Source: Coprococcus eutactus (GTDB lineage Bacteria; Bacillota; Clostridia; Lachnospirales; Lachnospiraceae). Taken from it: a stretch of 64,000 bases of DNA. Shown piece after piece: positions 35,884 through 45,871 of this stretch. The stretch lies in NCBI RefSeq assembly GCF_025149915.1, contig NZ_CP102278.1, positions 1,782,001-1,846,000 on the forward strand, written 5' to 3'. A program made the translations under genes and the position numbers. The notes under the pieces are model-generated. The model did no database searches, was not told the origin of the DNA, and saw only the letters and a list, made by a program, of their open reading frames with translations. Every line of letters starts with the position of its first letter. Position 1 is the first letter of the stretch.

Positions 35884-37128
35884 TCACTCGCCGTCAATAG
35901 CTGCCTTGAGAATATCAAGACCAGCGATAAGATCCTCATCAGAGATGATAAGTGGTGGCATGATCTTGATGACTGCATTGTCACGACCTGCTCTCTCTAT
36001 TACAAGGCCCTTCTTGAAAGCTCTTGCCGTGATGGCACCAGCTGTTGCATCGTCCTTAACCTCTACGCCCCAGAGGAGTCCGATACCACGTGTTGCAATT
36101 ACATTTGGATCGCCGTCTATATTCTTCTCAAGATACTCTCTAACTATCTCGCCCTTACGTCTTGTCTCTGCCTCGATGTTGTTGTCAAGCATGAACTCAA
36201 GTCCTGCCTTTGCAGCTACCATTGAGAGCTGGATTCCACGGAATGTACCAGAATGCTCACCCGGCTTCCAGAGATCATACTCCGGCTTGAACATTGCAAG
36301 TCCCATAGGGAATGGGTATCCGCCGATTGACTTTGAAAGTGAGAACATATCAGGCTTGATTCCTGCTCTCTCAAATGAGAAGAATGTACCTGTTCTTGCA
36401 CAGCCAACCTGTACGTCATCAACAACCATAAGGATGTCGTTCTTATCACAGAACTCACGGAGTGCCTTGAGGTACTCTACTGAGAATACATTTACACCGC
36501 CATCTGCCTGTACTGTCTCGATAAAGATTGCTGCAGGCTTCTCAACACCTGAGTGATCGTCATCAAGAAGTGTCTGCATGAACTTGATCGTATCAAGCTC
36601 TGGGAACATGTAAGGAGCTGGAATGTGGTATACGTTGTCAAGTCCAACGCCTGCTCCTGCACGGCTTGCAGCATCACTTGTAAGTGATATTGAACCAAGT
36701 GTCATACCATGGAAACAACCCATATATGCCCAGATCATCTCTCTCTTCTTAACCTTACGCGCAAGCTTTAAGAGTGACTCAACGGCATTTGTTCCTGTAG
36801 GACCTGCAAACATGATCTTGTAATCAAGTCCTCTAGGCTCAAGAACCTTTTTCTCAAAAAACTCGATGAATTCAGCTTTTGGTGCTGTCATCATGTCAAG
36901 AGAATGCATGATTCCATCGCTCTGGATGTAATCAATAACCTTCTCCTTTATATAATCATTGTTATGACCATAGTTCAGCGCGCCTGCTCCTGCGAAGAAG
37001 TCTATATACTCCCTTCCATTCTCATCATACATCTTGGCTCCCTTGGCCTTTGTGAATATCTCTGGGAAACTTCTGCTGTATGATCTTACATTTGCCTCGT
37101 ATTCTGAAAATAACTCTTTACTATGCAT
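35884..37128 (-). CDS. ectB: Diaminobutyrate--2-oxoglutarate aminotransferase-like
   Basis: 414 residues, strong AGGAGG site. Class III PLP aminotransferase closest to EctB: IDFFAGAGALNYGHNN, MFAGPTGTNAVESLLKLARK, GCFHGMTLGS, ILMVVDDVQVGCARTGTFF and PLP lysine in SLSKSIGGYPFPMG. EctB moves an amino group from glutamate to aspartate semialdehyde to make 2,4-diaminobutyrate, the first ectoine step. No ectA or ectC lies nearby, so diaminobutyrate may serve another product such as a peptide or polyamine. Expressed alone or with glyS, 54 bases upstream. Confidence 0.85.
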   Translation of the reverse strand: MHSKELFSEYEANVRSYSRSFPEIFTKAKGAKMYDENGREYIDFFAGAGALNYGHNNDYIKEKVIDYIQSDGIMHSLDMMTAPKAEFIEFFEKKVLEPRGLDYKIMFAGPTGTNAVESLLKLARKVKKREMIWAYMGCFHGMTLGSISLTSDAASRAGAGVGLDNVYHIPAPYMFPELDTIKFMQTLLDDDHSGVEKPAAIFIETVQADGGVNVFSVEYLKALREFCDKNDILMVVDDVQVGCARTGTFFSFERAGIKPDMFSLSKSIGGYPFPMGLAMFKPEYDLWKPGEHSGTFRGIQLSMVAAKAGLEFMLDNNIEAETRRKGEIVREYLEKNIDGDPNVIATRGIGLLWGVEVKDDATAGAITARAFKKGLVIERAGRDNAVIKIMPPLIISDEDLIAGLDILKAAIDGE

Positions 37129-37182
37129 CTTAATGCCTCCTGTAAATTCAGTGTCCCGTATTATCTCCGGTCACACCATCAA

Positions 37183-38580
37183 TTAATATTCAAATTTCTT
37201 CTCAAAGTAAGCCTTCAGATCTTCAATCTTGACTCTCTCCTGCTCCATGGTATCTCTGTCACGAACTGTGACTGCTCCATCCTCAACAGAATCGAAATCA
37301 TATGTTACACAGAACGGTGTTCCTATCTCATCCTGTCTTCTATATCTCTTACCTATGTTGCCTCTGTCATCGAACTCACAGTTATAGTACTTTGAAAGCT
37401 CTGCATAAATCTTCTCTGCACCCTCGTTGAGCTTCTTGGAAAGTGGAAGCACACCAATCTTAACTGGTGCAAGCTGTGGATGGAAATGAAGGACTGTACG
37501 GATGTCTGGCTTCTCCTCTGTTCCGATGTTCTCCTCGTCATATGCAGCACACAGGAATGCCAGTGTAACACGGTCAGCACCAAGTGATGGCTCGATTACA
37601 TATGGAATGTACTTCTCCTTTGTCTCGTCATCGAAGTACTCCATGGACTCTCCTGATGTATTCTGGTGCTGTGTCAGATCGTAATCTGTTCTGTCAGCGA
37701 TTCCCCAGAGCTCTCCCCATCCAAATGGGAATAAATACTCGATATCAGTTGTTCCCTTGGAGTAGAAACACAGCTCCTCATGTGAATGGTCACGGGCTCT
37801 CATCTCATCATCCTTGATTCCGAGATCCTTGAGCCAGTTGATACAGAAGCTTCTCCAGTACTCAAACCACTCCATATCTGTACCCGGCTTACAGAAGAAC
37901 TCAAGCTCCATCTGCTCGAACTCTCTTGTTCTGAATGTGAAGTTACCAGGTGTTATCTCATTTCTAAATGACTTTCCTATCTGACCGATTCCAAATGGAA
38001 CCTTCTTTCTTGAAGTTCTCTGTACATTCTTGAAGTTGACAAATATACCCTGTGCTGTCTCCGGTCTCAGGTATACAGTGTTCTTGGCATCCTCTGTTAC
38101 ACCCTGGAATGTCTTGAACATAAGGTTGAACTGTCTGATACCTGTGAAGTTGTGCTTTCCACATGTCGGACAGCAGATATTGTTCTTCTCAACGTACTCT
38201 TCCATCTGCTCGTTGCTCCATCCGTCTACCGCGCCCTCTGGAACAACTCCGTTTTCAGCCATAAAGTCCTCTATAAGTTTATCTGCACGGAATCTCTCAT
38301 GACACTCTTTGCAATCCATAAGAGGATCAGCAAATCCTCCAAGGTGGCCTGAAGCAACCCATGTCTGTGGGTTCATAAGGATAGCACAGTCAACTCCTAC
38401 ATTGTAAGGGTTCTCCTGGATGAATTTCTTCCACCATGCTCTCTTAACGTTGTTCTTGAGTTCAACTCCGAGATTACCATAGTCCCATGTATTTGCGAGA
38501 CCACCGTAAATCTCTGAACCTGGATAAACAAATCCTCTGCTCTTTGCCAATGCAACGATTTTGTCTAATGTCTTTTCCAT
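37183..38580 (-). CDS. glyS: Glycine--tRNA ligase (homodimeric type)
   Basis: 465 residues from ATG 38580 (GGAGG upstream). Class II synthetase of the alpha2 type: [20 protein letters not shown], zinc-type cysteines ([18 protein letters not shown]), motif 2 [19 protein letters not shown], and the signature [18 protein letters not shown]-terminal anticodon-binding domain ends [13 protein letters not shown] sequence ([12 protein letters not shown]). Charges tRNA-Gly. No T-box is evident in its short leader. Confidence 0.98.
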   Translation of the reverse strand: MEKTLDKIVALAKSRGFVYPGSEIYGGLANTWDYGNLGVELKNNVKRAWWKKFIQENPYNVGVDCAILMNPQTWVASGHLGGFADPLMDCKECHERFRADKLIEDFMAENGVVPEGAVDGWSNEQMEEYVEKNNICCPTCGKHNFTGIRQFNLMFKTFQGVTEDAKNTVYLRPETAQGIFVNFKNVQRTSRKKVPFGIGQIGKSFRNEITPGNFTFRTREFEQMELEFFCKPGTDMEWFEYWRSFCINWLKDLGIKDDEMRARDHSHEELCFYSKGTTDIEYLFPFGWGELWGIADRTDYDLTQHQNTSGESMEYFDDETKEKYIPYVIEPSLGADRVTLAFLCAAYDEENIGTEEKPDIRTVLHFHPQLAPVKIGVLPLSKKLNEGAEKIYAELSKYYNCEFDDRGNIGKRYRRQDEIGTPFCVTYDFDSVEDGAVTVRDRDTMEQERVKIEDLKAYFEKKFEY

Positions 38581-38745
38581 TGTAATCCTCCAAATCATAT
38601 TCGAATTTGCATTTTTTTCGCTCTATCCGCCTTATTTTATACTCATTCAAATATTTTTGCAAGGTTCACGGCATATTTTGTAATATTATTTATACAAAGC
38701 TACTATAATTTGTGCCGTCAGACATCACCTTATGACTTCTTCTTA

Positions 38746-38774
38746 TTGCTTACTCGTTATGACTCTTGTATAAT
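38746..38774 (+). promoter_or_regulatory. Promoter of MocR regulator gene
   Basis: TTGCTT (38746-38751), 17-base spacer, TATAAT (38769-38774). It faces the MocR gene, about 150 bases before its ATG, in the 347-base divergent gap shared with glyS. Confidence 0.75.
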
Positions 38775-38801
38775 AGCACCGGATTGGTTCTTTCTAAAGC
38801 T

Positions 38802-38840
38802 CCAATTTTAAGTATTTTTATAGTACCAATTTGTAGTATT
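38802..38840. promoter_or_regulatory. Direct-repeat operator candidate for MocR regulator
   Basis: Two copies of CCAATTTNNAGTATT at 38802-38816 and 38826-38840, 24 bases start to start, directly downstream of the promoter; an inverted GGATTGG lies at 38781-38787. MocR regulators typically bind paired direct repeats near their own promoter, so self-repression is plausible. Confidence 0.55.
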
Positions 38841-38927
38841 GGAATATGAATAAATCAAGTCACACGCAAATATCCAATGATACAACGTATTTTTAACGCT
38901 TATAATATGCAGGAAAGGAACACGGAA

Positions 38928-40334
38928 ATGATATCAATAGACAAGACCTCCGATAAGTCTCTATACGAACAATTATATGAACAGATGAAATCTGAGATAC
39001 TTAATGAGCACTATGCTGCAGGCGAAAAGCTACCTGCAACAAGACAACTCGCCGCCGAACATAAGCTGAGCCGCAACACAGTAGTATCTGCTTACAACCA
39101 GCTTGAACTTGAAGGATATATACGCTCCGTGACAGGCTCAGGCTACTATGTTGAGAACATCTCCGCATTTTCTCCAGACAAAAAGTCAAGACAAAGCCAC
39201 AATATACAGCATTCTTCCAGGCAATCAGGAAAGACCTTTGACTACACGTTCAGCTACGGCAATCTGGACTACAACTGCTATCACTCCAGGGCCTGGCGCA
39301 AATGTCTCACGAACGCCTGGGACATGATATCCATGGCCGATACCGCCTCCTACCAGATGTCGCAGGGAAGCTACACCCTCCGCAGTCTTATCACCGAATA
39401 TCTGTACATGTCCAGAGGTGTAAACTGCACACCGGAGCAGATCATCCTCACGAGCGGTCACCAGAGATCAATAGACATAATCACGCATATATTCAGTTCA
39501 TCTGATTATTCATTTGCCATGGAGGATCCTGGCTACAACGGAACATGGGAGATCGTCAGCCAGAGTCCGTTCAGGATCATTCCAATACCGCTTGAGGACG
39601 ACGGTGTGTCCATAGAACATATCCAGCGTCTCAGGGACACTCTGCTGTATGTAACGCCATCCCACCAGTTTCCTATGGGAAGTATACTGCCTATAAGCAA
39701 GAGGCTGGAGCTCATAGAGTGGGCTGTCCAGTCAGGAAGTTATATAATCGAGGATGATTACGACAGTGAACTCAGATACCAGAGCAGACCGATCCCATCC
39801 TTGCAGTCCATCGATAACAGCGGCCGCACTATATATCTTGGAACTTTCTCCAAGTCCATGTCGCCGGATCTTAGGATATCATATATGGTACTCCCTGAGA
39901 ATCTGATGAAAGACTACAGCTCCAGATATTCACATACCAACTGTACAGTTCCTACCGTTCTGCAGCTTGCCCTTATTGAATTTATTCAGAGTGGAAATTA
40001 TCAGCGCCACATAGGCGCAATGAAGAATCACTATAAGAAAAAACATGATTATATACTTAATTATGTGAAACAGAATCTGGAAGATGATGTCATCATGTAC
40101 GGCGCTGGAGCGGGTCTGCACTTTGTAGCAGAGATAAAGAACTCCTATCTCACCCAGTCCGAACTCATATCTGCCTTTGAGCAGAAAGGCATACGAATCT
40201 TCTCCACAGAGCCATTCTGGATAAGAAAGAATCTCTGTCCTGAGAACCAGCTTCTGTTTGGTTTCAGCGCCATACCATATGAAAAACTTCCCGGCGCGAT
40301 GAAGACGTTCTCTAAAATAATACACTCTCTATGA
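38928..40334 (+). CDS. MocR/PdxR-type regulator with aminotransferase domain
   Basis: 468 residues from ATG 38928 (AAAGGA eight bases upstream); earlier in-frame ATGs lack a site. GntR winged helix at about 1-80 (SLYEQLYEQMKSEIL, GEKLPATRQLAAEHKLSRNT) joined to a type I aminotransferase domain, with PLP lysine in YLGTFSKSMSPDLRISYM. MocR proteins sense PLP or an amino compound and control vitamin B6, GABA or transport genes. No target gene is adjacent besides its own. Confidence 0.9.
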   Translation: MISIDKTSDKSLYEQLYEQMKSEILNEHYAAGEKLPATRQLAAEHKLSRNTVVSAYNQLELEGYIRSVTGSGYYVENISAFSPDKKSRQSHNIQHSSRQSGKTFDYTFSYGNLDYNCYHSRAWRKCLTNAWDMISMADTASYQMSQGSYTLRSLITEYLYMSRGVNCTPEQIILTSGHQRSIDIITHIFSSSDYSFAMEDPGYNGTWEIVSQSPFRIIPIPLEDDGVSIEHIQRLRDTLLYVTPSHQFPMGSILPISKRLELIEWAVQSGSYIIEDDYDSELRYQSRPIPSLQSIDNSGRTIYLGTFSKSMSPDLRISYMVLPENLMKDYSSRYSHTNCTVPTVLQLALIEFIQSGNYQRHIGAMKNHYKKKHDYILNYVKQNLEDDVIMYGAGAGLHFVAEIKNSYLTQSELISAFEQKGIRIFSTEPFWIRKNLCPENQLLFGFSAIPYEKLPGAMKTFSKIIHSL

Positions 40335-40362
40335 TTTGTATTTTAGACAGGTAATATACAAA

Positions 40363-40404
40363 AAGAAGGGAATCTCACGTCATGTAGGATTCTCTTCTTT
40401 TTTT
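40363..40404. terminator. Bidirectional terminator, MocR/recO
   Basis: AAGAAGGGAATC pairs with GATTCTCTTCTT and is followed by T8 on the plus strand, ending the MocR transcript. It lies directly next to the recO stop, so it may also serve leftward transcripts. Confidence 0.85.
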
Positions 40405-41148
40405 TCACGGCAGTGAGTCTATGATCTCCACTGACTTGAACTTTCTGTCCACGTACATATCCATAAACTGCTTCGATACTAGCTGTATCTCGGAAAGCAC
40501 TGCATCGGACACATTGAAGTTATACATCTTACCAAGTTGTGCTCCATTTATGTATTGTATCGTGTACACCGCATCGTCAGATAGATGCAGCGGGTGTTTT
40601 GCCCTTCCTCTGCATCCATCGCAGAGCAGTCCGCCTGATGCGGCATCAAATACATTTGAAACCTCTGTCTTGCCACATATAGGGCAGTGGAAACTCTGTA
40701 TTCCCTGACCGAACACATCCATAAGCTTTATCTCATACACACACCTGATGAGTTTTGCAGGCATCTGCCCCTTCTCGAGAGCCTTAAGGCTCACATACAG
40801 AAGATTGAGATAATCCGCCGCCCTGTCCCCTTCATGTGTCATGAAACTCATGACCTCACAGAAGTATGATGCATAGCAATATGCATCTATGTCCATGGTG
40901 AGTTGGTGGAAATATTCATCAACATCTATATTCACAAGCCGATATGAGTCACGTCCAGGGATCAGAGTAAAGCTCCCCATGACAAACATCTGTGTCTTAG
41001 ACTGAAGGGGATTTGTTCCCCGCCTCACACCGGTAGCAAATACCGTGATCCTGCCACGTTCCTTTGTCAGAGCCACCATCCTCCTGTCATACTCACCCTG
41101 GAGGCTGCTGGACAATACAATTCCGTGCAGTGTAACTTCTTCTCTCAT
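40405..41148 (-). CDS. recO: DNA repair protein RecO
   Basis: 247 residues. N-terminal OB fold (VTLHGIVLSSSLQGEYDRRM, RGRITVFATGVRRGTN) and zinc motif CPICGKTE ... LLCDGCRG. RecO loads RecA with RecF and RecR in recombinational repair. It follows era by 30 bases, a common pairing in Firmicutes. Confidence 0.95.
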   Translation of the reverse strand: MREEVTLHGIVLSSSLQGEYDRRMVALTKERGRITVFATGVRRGTNPLQSKTQMFVMGSFTLIPGRDSYRLVNIDVDEYFHQLTMDIDAYCYASYFCEVMSFMTHEGDRAADYLNLLYVSLKALEKGQMPAKLIRCVYEIKLMDVFGQGIQSFHCPICGKTEVSNVFDAASGGLLCDGCRGRAKHPLHLSDDAVYTIQYINGAQLGKMYNFNVSDAVLSEIQLVSKQFMDMYVDRKFKSVEIIDSLP

Positions 41149-41178
41149 GATTGTATGTCCACCTCCATAACCAAAATC

Positions 41179-42078
41179 CTACTCGTCCTTGAATCCAAAG
41201 TTTCTCAGCAGTGTATCAGTATCTCTCCAGTCCTTCTTGACCTTGACCCACAGCTTCAGGTTGACCTTGGTATCAAGAAGTCTCTCTATTCCGTATCTTG
41301 CATGGGTTCCTATCTTCTTCAGCATAGCTCCCTGCTTCCCTATGATGATTCCCTTATGTGAATCCCTCTCACATATAATCGTAGCATCTATATCTATGAT
41401 ACCACCGTTTGGTCTTTCCTTCATTGAGTCTATGACAACTGCTATACCATGCGGTACCTCCTTGTCAAGCTGGCGTAGAGCCTGCTCCCTTATGAGTTCG
41501 GCAACGATCTGTCTCTCTGGCTGATCGGTCACAGTATCCTCATCGTAGTACTGAGGTCCATACGGCAGGTATTTCATAATGGTATCTATAAGTTCATCTG
41601 TATTCTTTCCCTTGAGTGCAGATACGGGTACTATCTCCGCAAAATCACAGGCATCCTTATAGGTGTTTATCGCCTCAAACACCTTGCCCTCCTCAACGTT
41701 GTCAATCTTATTCACAACAACGATTATAGGAGTCTTTACGTGCTGCAACTGCTCTATGATGTAACGCTCTCCTGCACCGATAAAGGTTGTGGCCTCAACT
41801 ATCCAGAGAACCACATCAACCTCATCCAGTGTACTCTCGGCAACCTTGAGCATGTACTCTCCAAGCTTGTTCTTTGCCCTGTTGATACCCGGTGTATCAA
41901 GGAATATGATCTGTCCCTTATCGCTGGTGTATACTGTCTGTATCCTGTTTCTTGTGGTCTGTGCCTTATTGCTGGTTATCGCTATCTTCTGACCTATCAG
42001 TCTGTTCATAAGTGTCGACTTTCCAACATTAGGTCTGCCTATGATAGACACAAAACCCGACTTGTATTCCTTATTCAT
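41179..42078 (-). CDS. era: GTPase Era
   Basis: 299 residues. G1 GRPNVGKST, G3 DTPG, G4 NKID, followed by a C-terminal KH domain (GIIIGKQGAMLKKIGTHAR). Essential GTPase acting in 16S rRNA maturation and 30S assembly. RBS AAAGGAG. Upstream of recO in one transcript. Confidence 0.98.
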   Translation of the reverse strand: MNKEYKSGFVSIIGRPNVGKSTLMNRLIGQKIAITSNKAQTTRNRIQTVYTSDKGQIIFLDTPGINRAKNKLGEYMLKVAESTLDEVDVVLWIVEATTFIGAGERYIIEQLQHVKTPIIVVVNKIDNVEEGKVFEAINTYKDACDFAEIVPVSALKGKNTDELIDTIMKYLPYGPQYYDEDTVTDQPERQIVAELIREQALRQLDKEVPHGIAVVIDSMKERPNGGIIDIDATIICERDSHKGIIIGKQGAMLKKIGTHARYGIERLLDTKVNLKLWVKVKKDWRDTDTLLRNFGFKDE

Positions 42079-42187
42079 ATATCTCCTTTATCTCGTGGCC
42101 ATGATCATAGATCATGCCTACGTATCCAGCCTAAAATTCATTTTGGTTTTTCACGAAAATTTTTATCACGTCTGCCTTCTCTCATCC

Positions 42188-45097
42188 TTAGAAGATTGCC
42201 AGCACTTCCTTGAAGCTGTCCTTATTCTCCTCTATCTTGCTCTCTCCGCCGATGGCACAGATGATTCCGGAATCTGTAACAGCCTTCACAAGTGGAGCAA
42301 GGGCTCTGATGGCATCTCTGTCAGTGGAGAGGATCTTATCACGCTCTCTCTGGATCTGTTCATCTGTAACTCCCATAAAGTATCTCGCCATATGGCTTAT
42401 GCCCTCAGCAACAGGAGTCGTTGGCGCATCTATCTGAGCCATAGTTCCGATGATATACTTAGTCATATCCCTGTCTGAGCACTCAAAGTTTTCCACGAAC
42501 TTATATGCATTCTTGAATATGTCATATGTCTCCATGAGGTTCGGATCTCTGTATGAACTCATATAGCATGTTCCATTCCTGAGAAATGAGCACATGGCGC
42601 CATACGCACCGCCCTTCACACGGACATTCTCCCACAGATAACCATATGAGAATATGATCTTAAGAACACTCAGTGAGCTGTCGTACTTGTATCCTGCATC
42701 CTCAAAATTACCTGCTATGGCAACGTACTGAACCTGGCTGGCAGTCTTGAATCCCTCATTCTGAAGATTCTTCTCAAACGGCTTCACGTCCTTATGTGCT
42801 GGTCTTGTGGAAAGCGCTTTACCAAAGTCCGCAAATGACTCCTCAAGCAGATCTGTCACATCCTGATCTCCTGTATAAGAAACAGTAAGTGCCCCCTTTC
42901 TGAGAACCTCTGCAAGAGCATACTGAAGCTTCTCAATGATATTGTCATACTTCTCATCGAAGTGGTCCACTATGTCACACAGGAATTCATAATAAGCAAT
43001 TCCGCATGTCTCATCCGTGAATCTTGCACCCTCATCTATATATGACATGGCTCTGGTGTATGCGGTCACATGTCCCGATGCAGCCATGCCATTCTTCATG
43101 CTGGACTTCTCCTCCGTCAGGAGTTCCTTCAATCTCTTCCTGTCATCTATCTTTGATGAGAACAGTATCTCCTTCATAAGCTCTACCGCATATGGAAGTT
43201 TCTCATAGAGAGCTTTCATAGATACATAGAAGAACTTCTTGATATCCGTGTCACTGGCATATCCAACCATATCAAACTCTATTCCACCTATATTGCTGTC
43301 TATCTCATTTGACAGCTGTCCATAGGTGTGCTTCTCCGTGTCAATATATTTAAACAGGCATGACAGCACAGCAAGATATGGCACAAGGTCATTATCTATA
43401 TCATTTATATTGAAATAGAACCTCAGATATCCTATACCGTTTGTAAATATATCGTGGCTTACAACTGAAAGTCCGCCGATCTCAGATTCAACATTCTTAA
43501 GCTTTTCAGCCTCTTTGTCAATGTCATCTATCGACAGAAGTGGAACCTTGGCAAGATCTTCGGCTGATGAAGGGGTTGCCTGATACTCCTTGAGCGCCTT
43601 TGTATCCTCCACGATCTTCTCAAGCTCCTCACGACTGAGTGTAGCCTTGTATGCAGCCAGCTCATCAGCGATCTTCTTCTCGTTCTCCTGGTCAAGCCCC
43701 TTCTTTGGATTCATAGTGAGATACAGGCCAAATGTATTGTCAATGAAACATTCCTTTATGATCTGTTCAAAATAACCATTCTGAAGATCCTCTCTCAGCT
43801 CCTTATACACATCATTCATCTCAAAAAACATGAGTGCCTTGGTATCGTCATACAGCCAGCTGTTAAATGCATCCAGTCCGTACATAAGCCCCTTAGGAAA
43901 CCTTCCAAAATTGGCCTCCTTGTGCTTGAACTCAAACTTGTTGATTGCAGCCTCAACCGCATCCTTATCTATACCATGGCTGAGTTCTTCAAACGTGTCA
44001 TCTATTATCTTTATGAATCTGTCCTTATCGTTCTTATCCGCGCCTCTTGCTATGATAGAGAATGTGGTCTGCTGGCATCCATTGTCAAATGAGCTGTAGA
44101 CCTCCTCGCCTATACCCGCATCAGTCAGAGCTTTCTTCAGGACAGCTCCCGGCGCATCCATGAGCACGTACTCAAGTATTTCAAGGGCTGTAACCTTCTT
44201 CTTTTCGGTGCTGAGCCCTGTTATCTTGCTGTATGTGAGTATGGAATTGTTCTCCTCTGGATCAGTATCAGCTATGGAGTACTCCATAGTGATATCCTTC
44301 ATCTCGTCAAATGGCTTCTGAAGAGGGATCGCTGAATCTATCTCCTTGTAATCGTAATGTGACAGATACTCCTCATCTATAAATTCCAGCTCCTTCGCCA
44401 TATCACAATCACCATACAGATAAATATAACTGTTCGATGGATGATAATATGTCCTGTGGAAATCTCTGAATCTCTCAAGGGTGAGTGTAGGTATGGATAC
44501 CGGATCACCGCCTGAATCATTGCCATATGGAGTGTCCGGCATGAGTGATGACTCTATCTCTCTGTACATAATCGACTCAGGACTTGAGTACACGCCCTTC
44601 ATCTCATTGTACACAACTCCGTTGTACTTCAGGTCTCCGTCCACAGAGTCAAGCTCATAGTGCCAGCCCTCCTGCTTCATGATCTCATCATGTATATAGA
44701 TATCCGGATAGAACACTGCATCCAGATACACACTCATGATGTTCTCAAAGTCCTTCTGATTGAAGCTAGCTATAGGATATACCGTCTTGTCTGAATAAGT
44801 CATGGCGTTCAGAAAGGTGTTCAGAGAACCTTTTGCCAGCTCAACAAATGGATCCTTTACCGGATATTTCTTTGAACCACAAAGCACTGAGTGCTCAATT
44901 ATATGCGGTATTCCTGAATCATCATATGGAGGTGTCCTGAAGCCTATATTAAACACCTTATTCACATCGTCATTCTCAATGATGAGGACCCTTGCCTTTG
45001 TCTTTATATGCTCCAGCACATAGCCCTTGCCATGTACCTCTGGAAGATCCTTCTCCTCAACTATTCTGTAAGCCTTTACATCCTTGATATTTCCCAA
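42188..45097 (-). CDS. M16C peptidase (presequence protease/PreP-like)
   Basis: About 969 residues from TTG 45097: AAGGAG lies eight bases upstream, whereas the open frame's first ATG (45205) overlaps cdd and lacks a site. The inverted zinc motif is HIIEH in SGIPHIIEHSVLCGS; the M16C domain, LDAVFYPDI and YHPSNSYIYLYGD follow. Four homologous domains form a chamber that degrades peptides. Cytosolic. Length fits PreP homologues. Downstream of cdd on the same strand. Confidence 0.9.
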   Translation of the reverse strand: MGNIKDVKAYRIVEEKDLPEVHGKGYVLEHIKTKARVLIIENDDVNKVFNIGFRTPPYDDSGIPHIIEHSVLCGSKKYPVKDPFVELAKGSLNTFLNAMTYSDKTVYPIASFNQKDFENIMSVYLDAVFYPDIYIHDEIMKQEGWHYELDSVDGDLKYNGVVYNEMKGVYSSPESIMYREIESSLMPDTPYGNDSGGDPVSIPTLTLERFRDFHRTYYHPSNSYIYLYGDCDMAKELEFIDEEYLSHYDYKEIDSAIPLQKPFDEMKDITMEYSIADTDPEENNSILTYSKITGLSTEKKKVTALEILEYVLMDAPGAVLKKALTDAGIGEEVYSSFDNGCQQTTFSIIARGADKNDKDRFIKIIDDTFEELSHGIDKDAVEAAINKFEFKHKEANFGRFPKGLMYGLDAFNSWLYDDTKALMFFEMNDVYKELREDLQNGYFEQIIKECFIDNTFGLYLTMNPKKGLDQENEKKIADELAAYKATLSREELEKIVEDTKALKEYQATPSSAEDLAKVPLLSIDDIDKEAEKLKNVESEIGGLSVVSHDIFTNGIGYLRFYFNINDIDNDLVPYLAVLSCLFKYIDTEKHTYGQLSNEIDSNIGGIEFDMVGYASDTDIKKFFYVSMKALYEKLPYAVELMKEILFSSKIDDRKRLKELLTEEKSSMKNGMAASGHVTAYTRAMSYIDEGARFTDETCGIAYYEFLCDIVDHFDEKYDNIIEKLQYALAEVLRKGALTVSYTGDQDVTDLLEESFADFGKALSTRPAHKDVKPFEKNLQNEGFKTASQVQYVAIAGNFEDAGYKYDSSLSVLKIIFSYGYLWENVRVKGGAYGAMCSFLRNGTCYMSSYRDPNLMETYDIFKNAYKFVENFECSDRDMTKYIIGTMAQIDAPTTPVAEGISHMARYFMGVTDEQIQRERDKILSTDRDAIRALAPLVKAVTDSGIICAIGGESKIEENKDSFKEVLAIF

Positions 45098-45182
45098 TTC
45101 ATGTTCTCCTTCTATATTTTTTATTGTCCTTTTATATGTTGCCAAACAGCTTATCTGGCCATTGTTGTAACAGACTATTTCG

Positions 45183-45686
45183 CTATTCCATCTGTCCGGC
45201 ACCAAACGAAGCCGGAAGAAACTCTGACAATCTTCTCATGTCGTAATCATCCTCTGAACGTGCTGCGATAACATACATATCCGCAGAAAATTCCGAAAGC
45301 ACCTGTCTGCATATCCCACATGGATATGTTATTCCATTTATCCCTGTACTATTCAGGCCACCGACAATAGCAATCGCTTTGAAATCTTTATAGCCACTGC
45401 TCACTGCATTACACACCGCTGCACGTTCTGCGCATATAGTTGCACCATACGAGGAATTTTCTATATTACAGCCCGTGAACACTCTGTATTCATTTGTATT
45501 TCTATCGTGACTGTCTGTCTCTCCGCCAACGACTTCAGCTGCATCCGAAGAATTCTCCCGGCTCGCCAGGAGTGCTGCCCCAACCTTAAACTGTGAGTAC
45601 CTGGCATATGCCATATCTCTCGCCTCTACTGCTTTCACAATAAGACGCCTGATGTCTGTATCTTCAATAATATAATCACTCTCCAT
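45183..45686 (-). CDS. cdd: Cytidine deaminase
   Basis: 167 residues, AGGAGGT before ATG. Zinc and catalytic motifs: CNIENSSYGATICAERAAV and PCGICRQVLSEF. Converts cytidine or deoxycytidine to uridine forms in pyrimidine salvage. Longer than the usual 130 residues owing to a hydrophilic insert (about 40-65, NSSDAAEVVGGETDSHDRNT). Confidence 0.93.
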   Translation of the reverse strand: MESDYIIEDTDIRRLIVKAVEARDMAYARYSQFKVGAALLASRENSSDAAEVVGGETDSHDRNTNEYRVFTGCNIENSSYGATICAERAAVCNAVSSGYKDFKAIAIVGGLNSTGINGITYPCGICRQVLSEFSADMYVIAARSEDDYDMRRLSEFLPASFGAGQME

Positions 45687-45810
45687 AATACAGGACCTCC
45701 TTTCTGATACCTTCTACGCACTTCCATAATAATAACACTAATCCACCTTTAGATTCAATCACCCACACAGTATTAAACGTTCAAATATTATCAGCTTGGC
45801 GCACATAACA

Positions 45811-45838
45811 AGAGGCCGCCCTAAGTCCGGCGGCCTCT
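45811..45838. terminator. GC-rich stem-loop
   Basis: AGAGGCCGCC and GGCGGCCTCT form a perfect 10-bp stem with an eight-base loop, between the DUF4190 and cdd genes, both leftward. The following U-tract is weak on both strands, so terminator function is probable but not certain. Confidence 0.55.
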
Positions 45839-45871
45839 CGATCACTTCTCTTTATTCAATTTATTACATTT

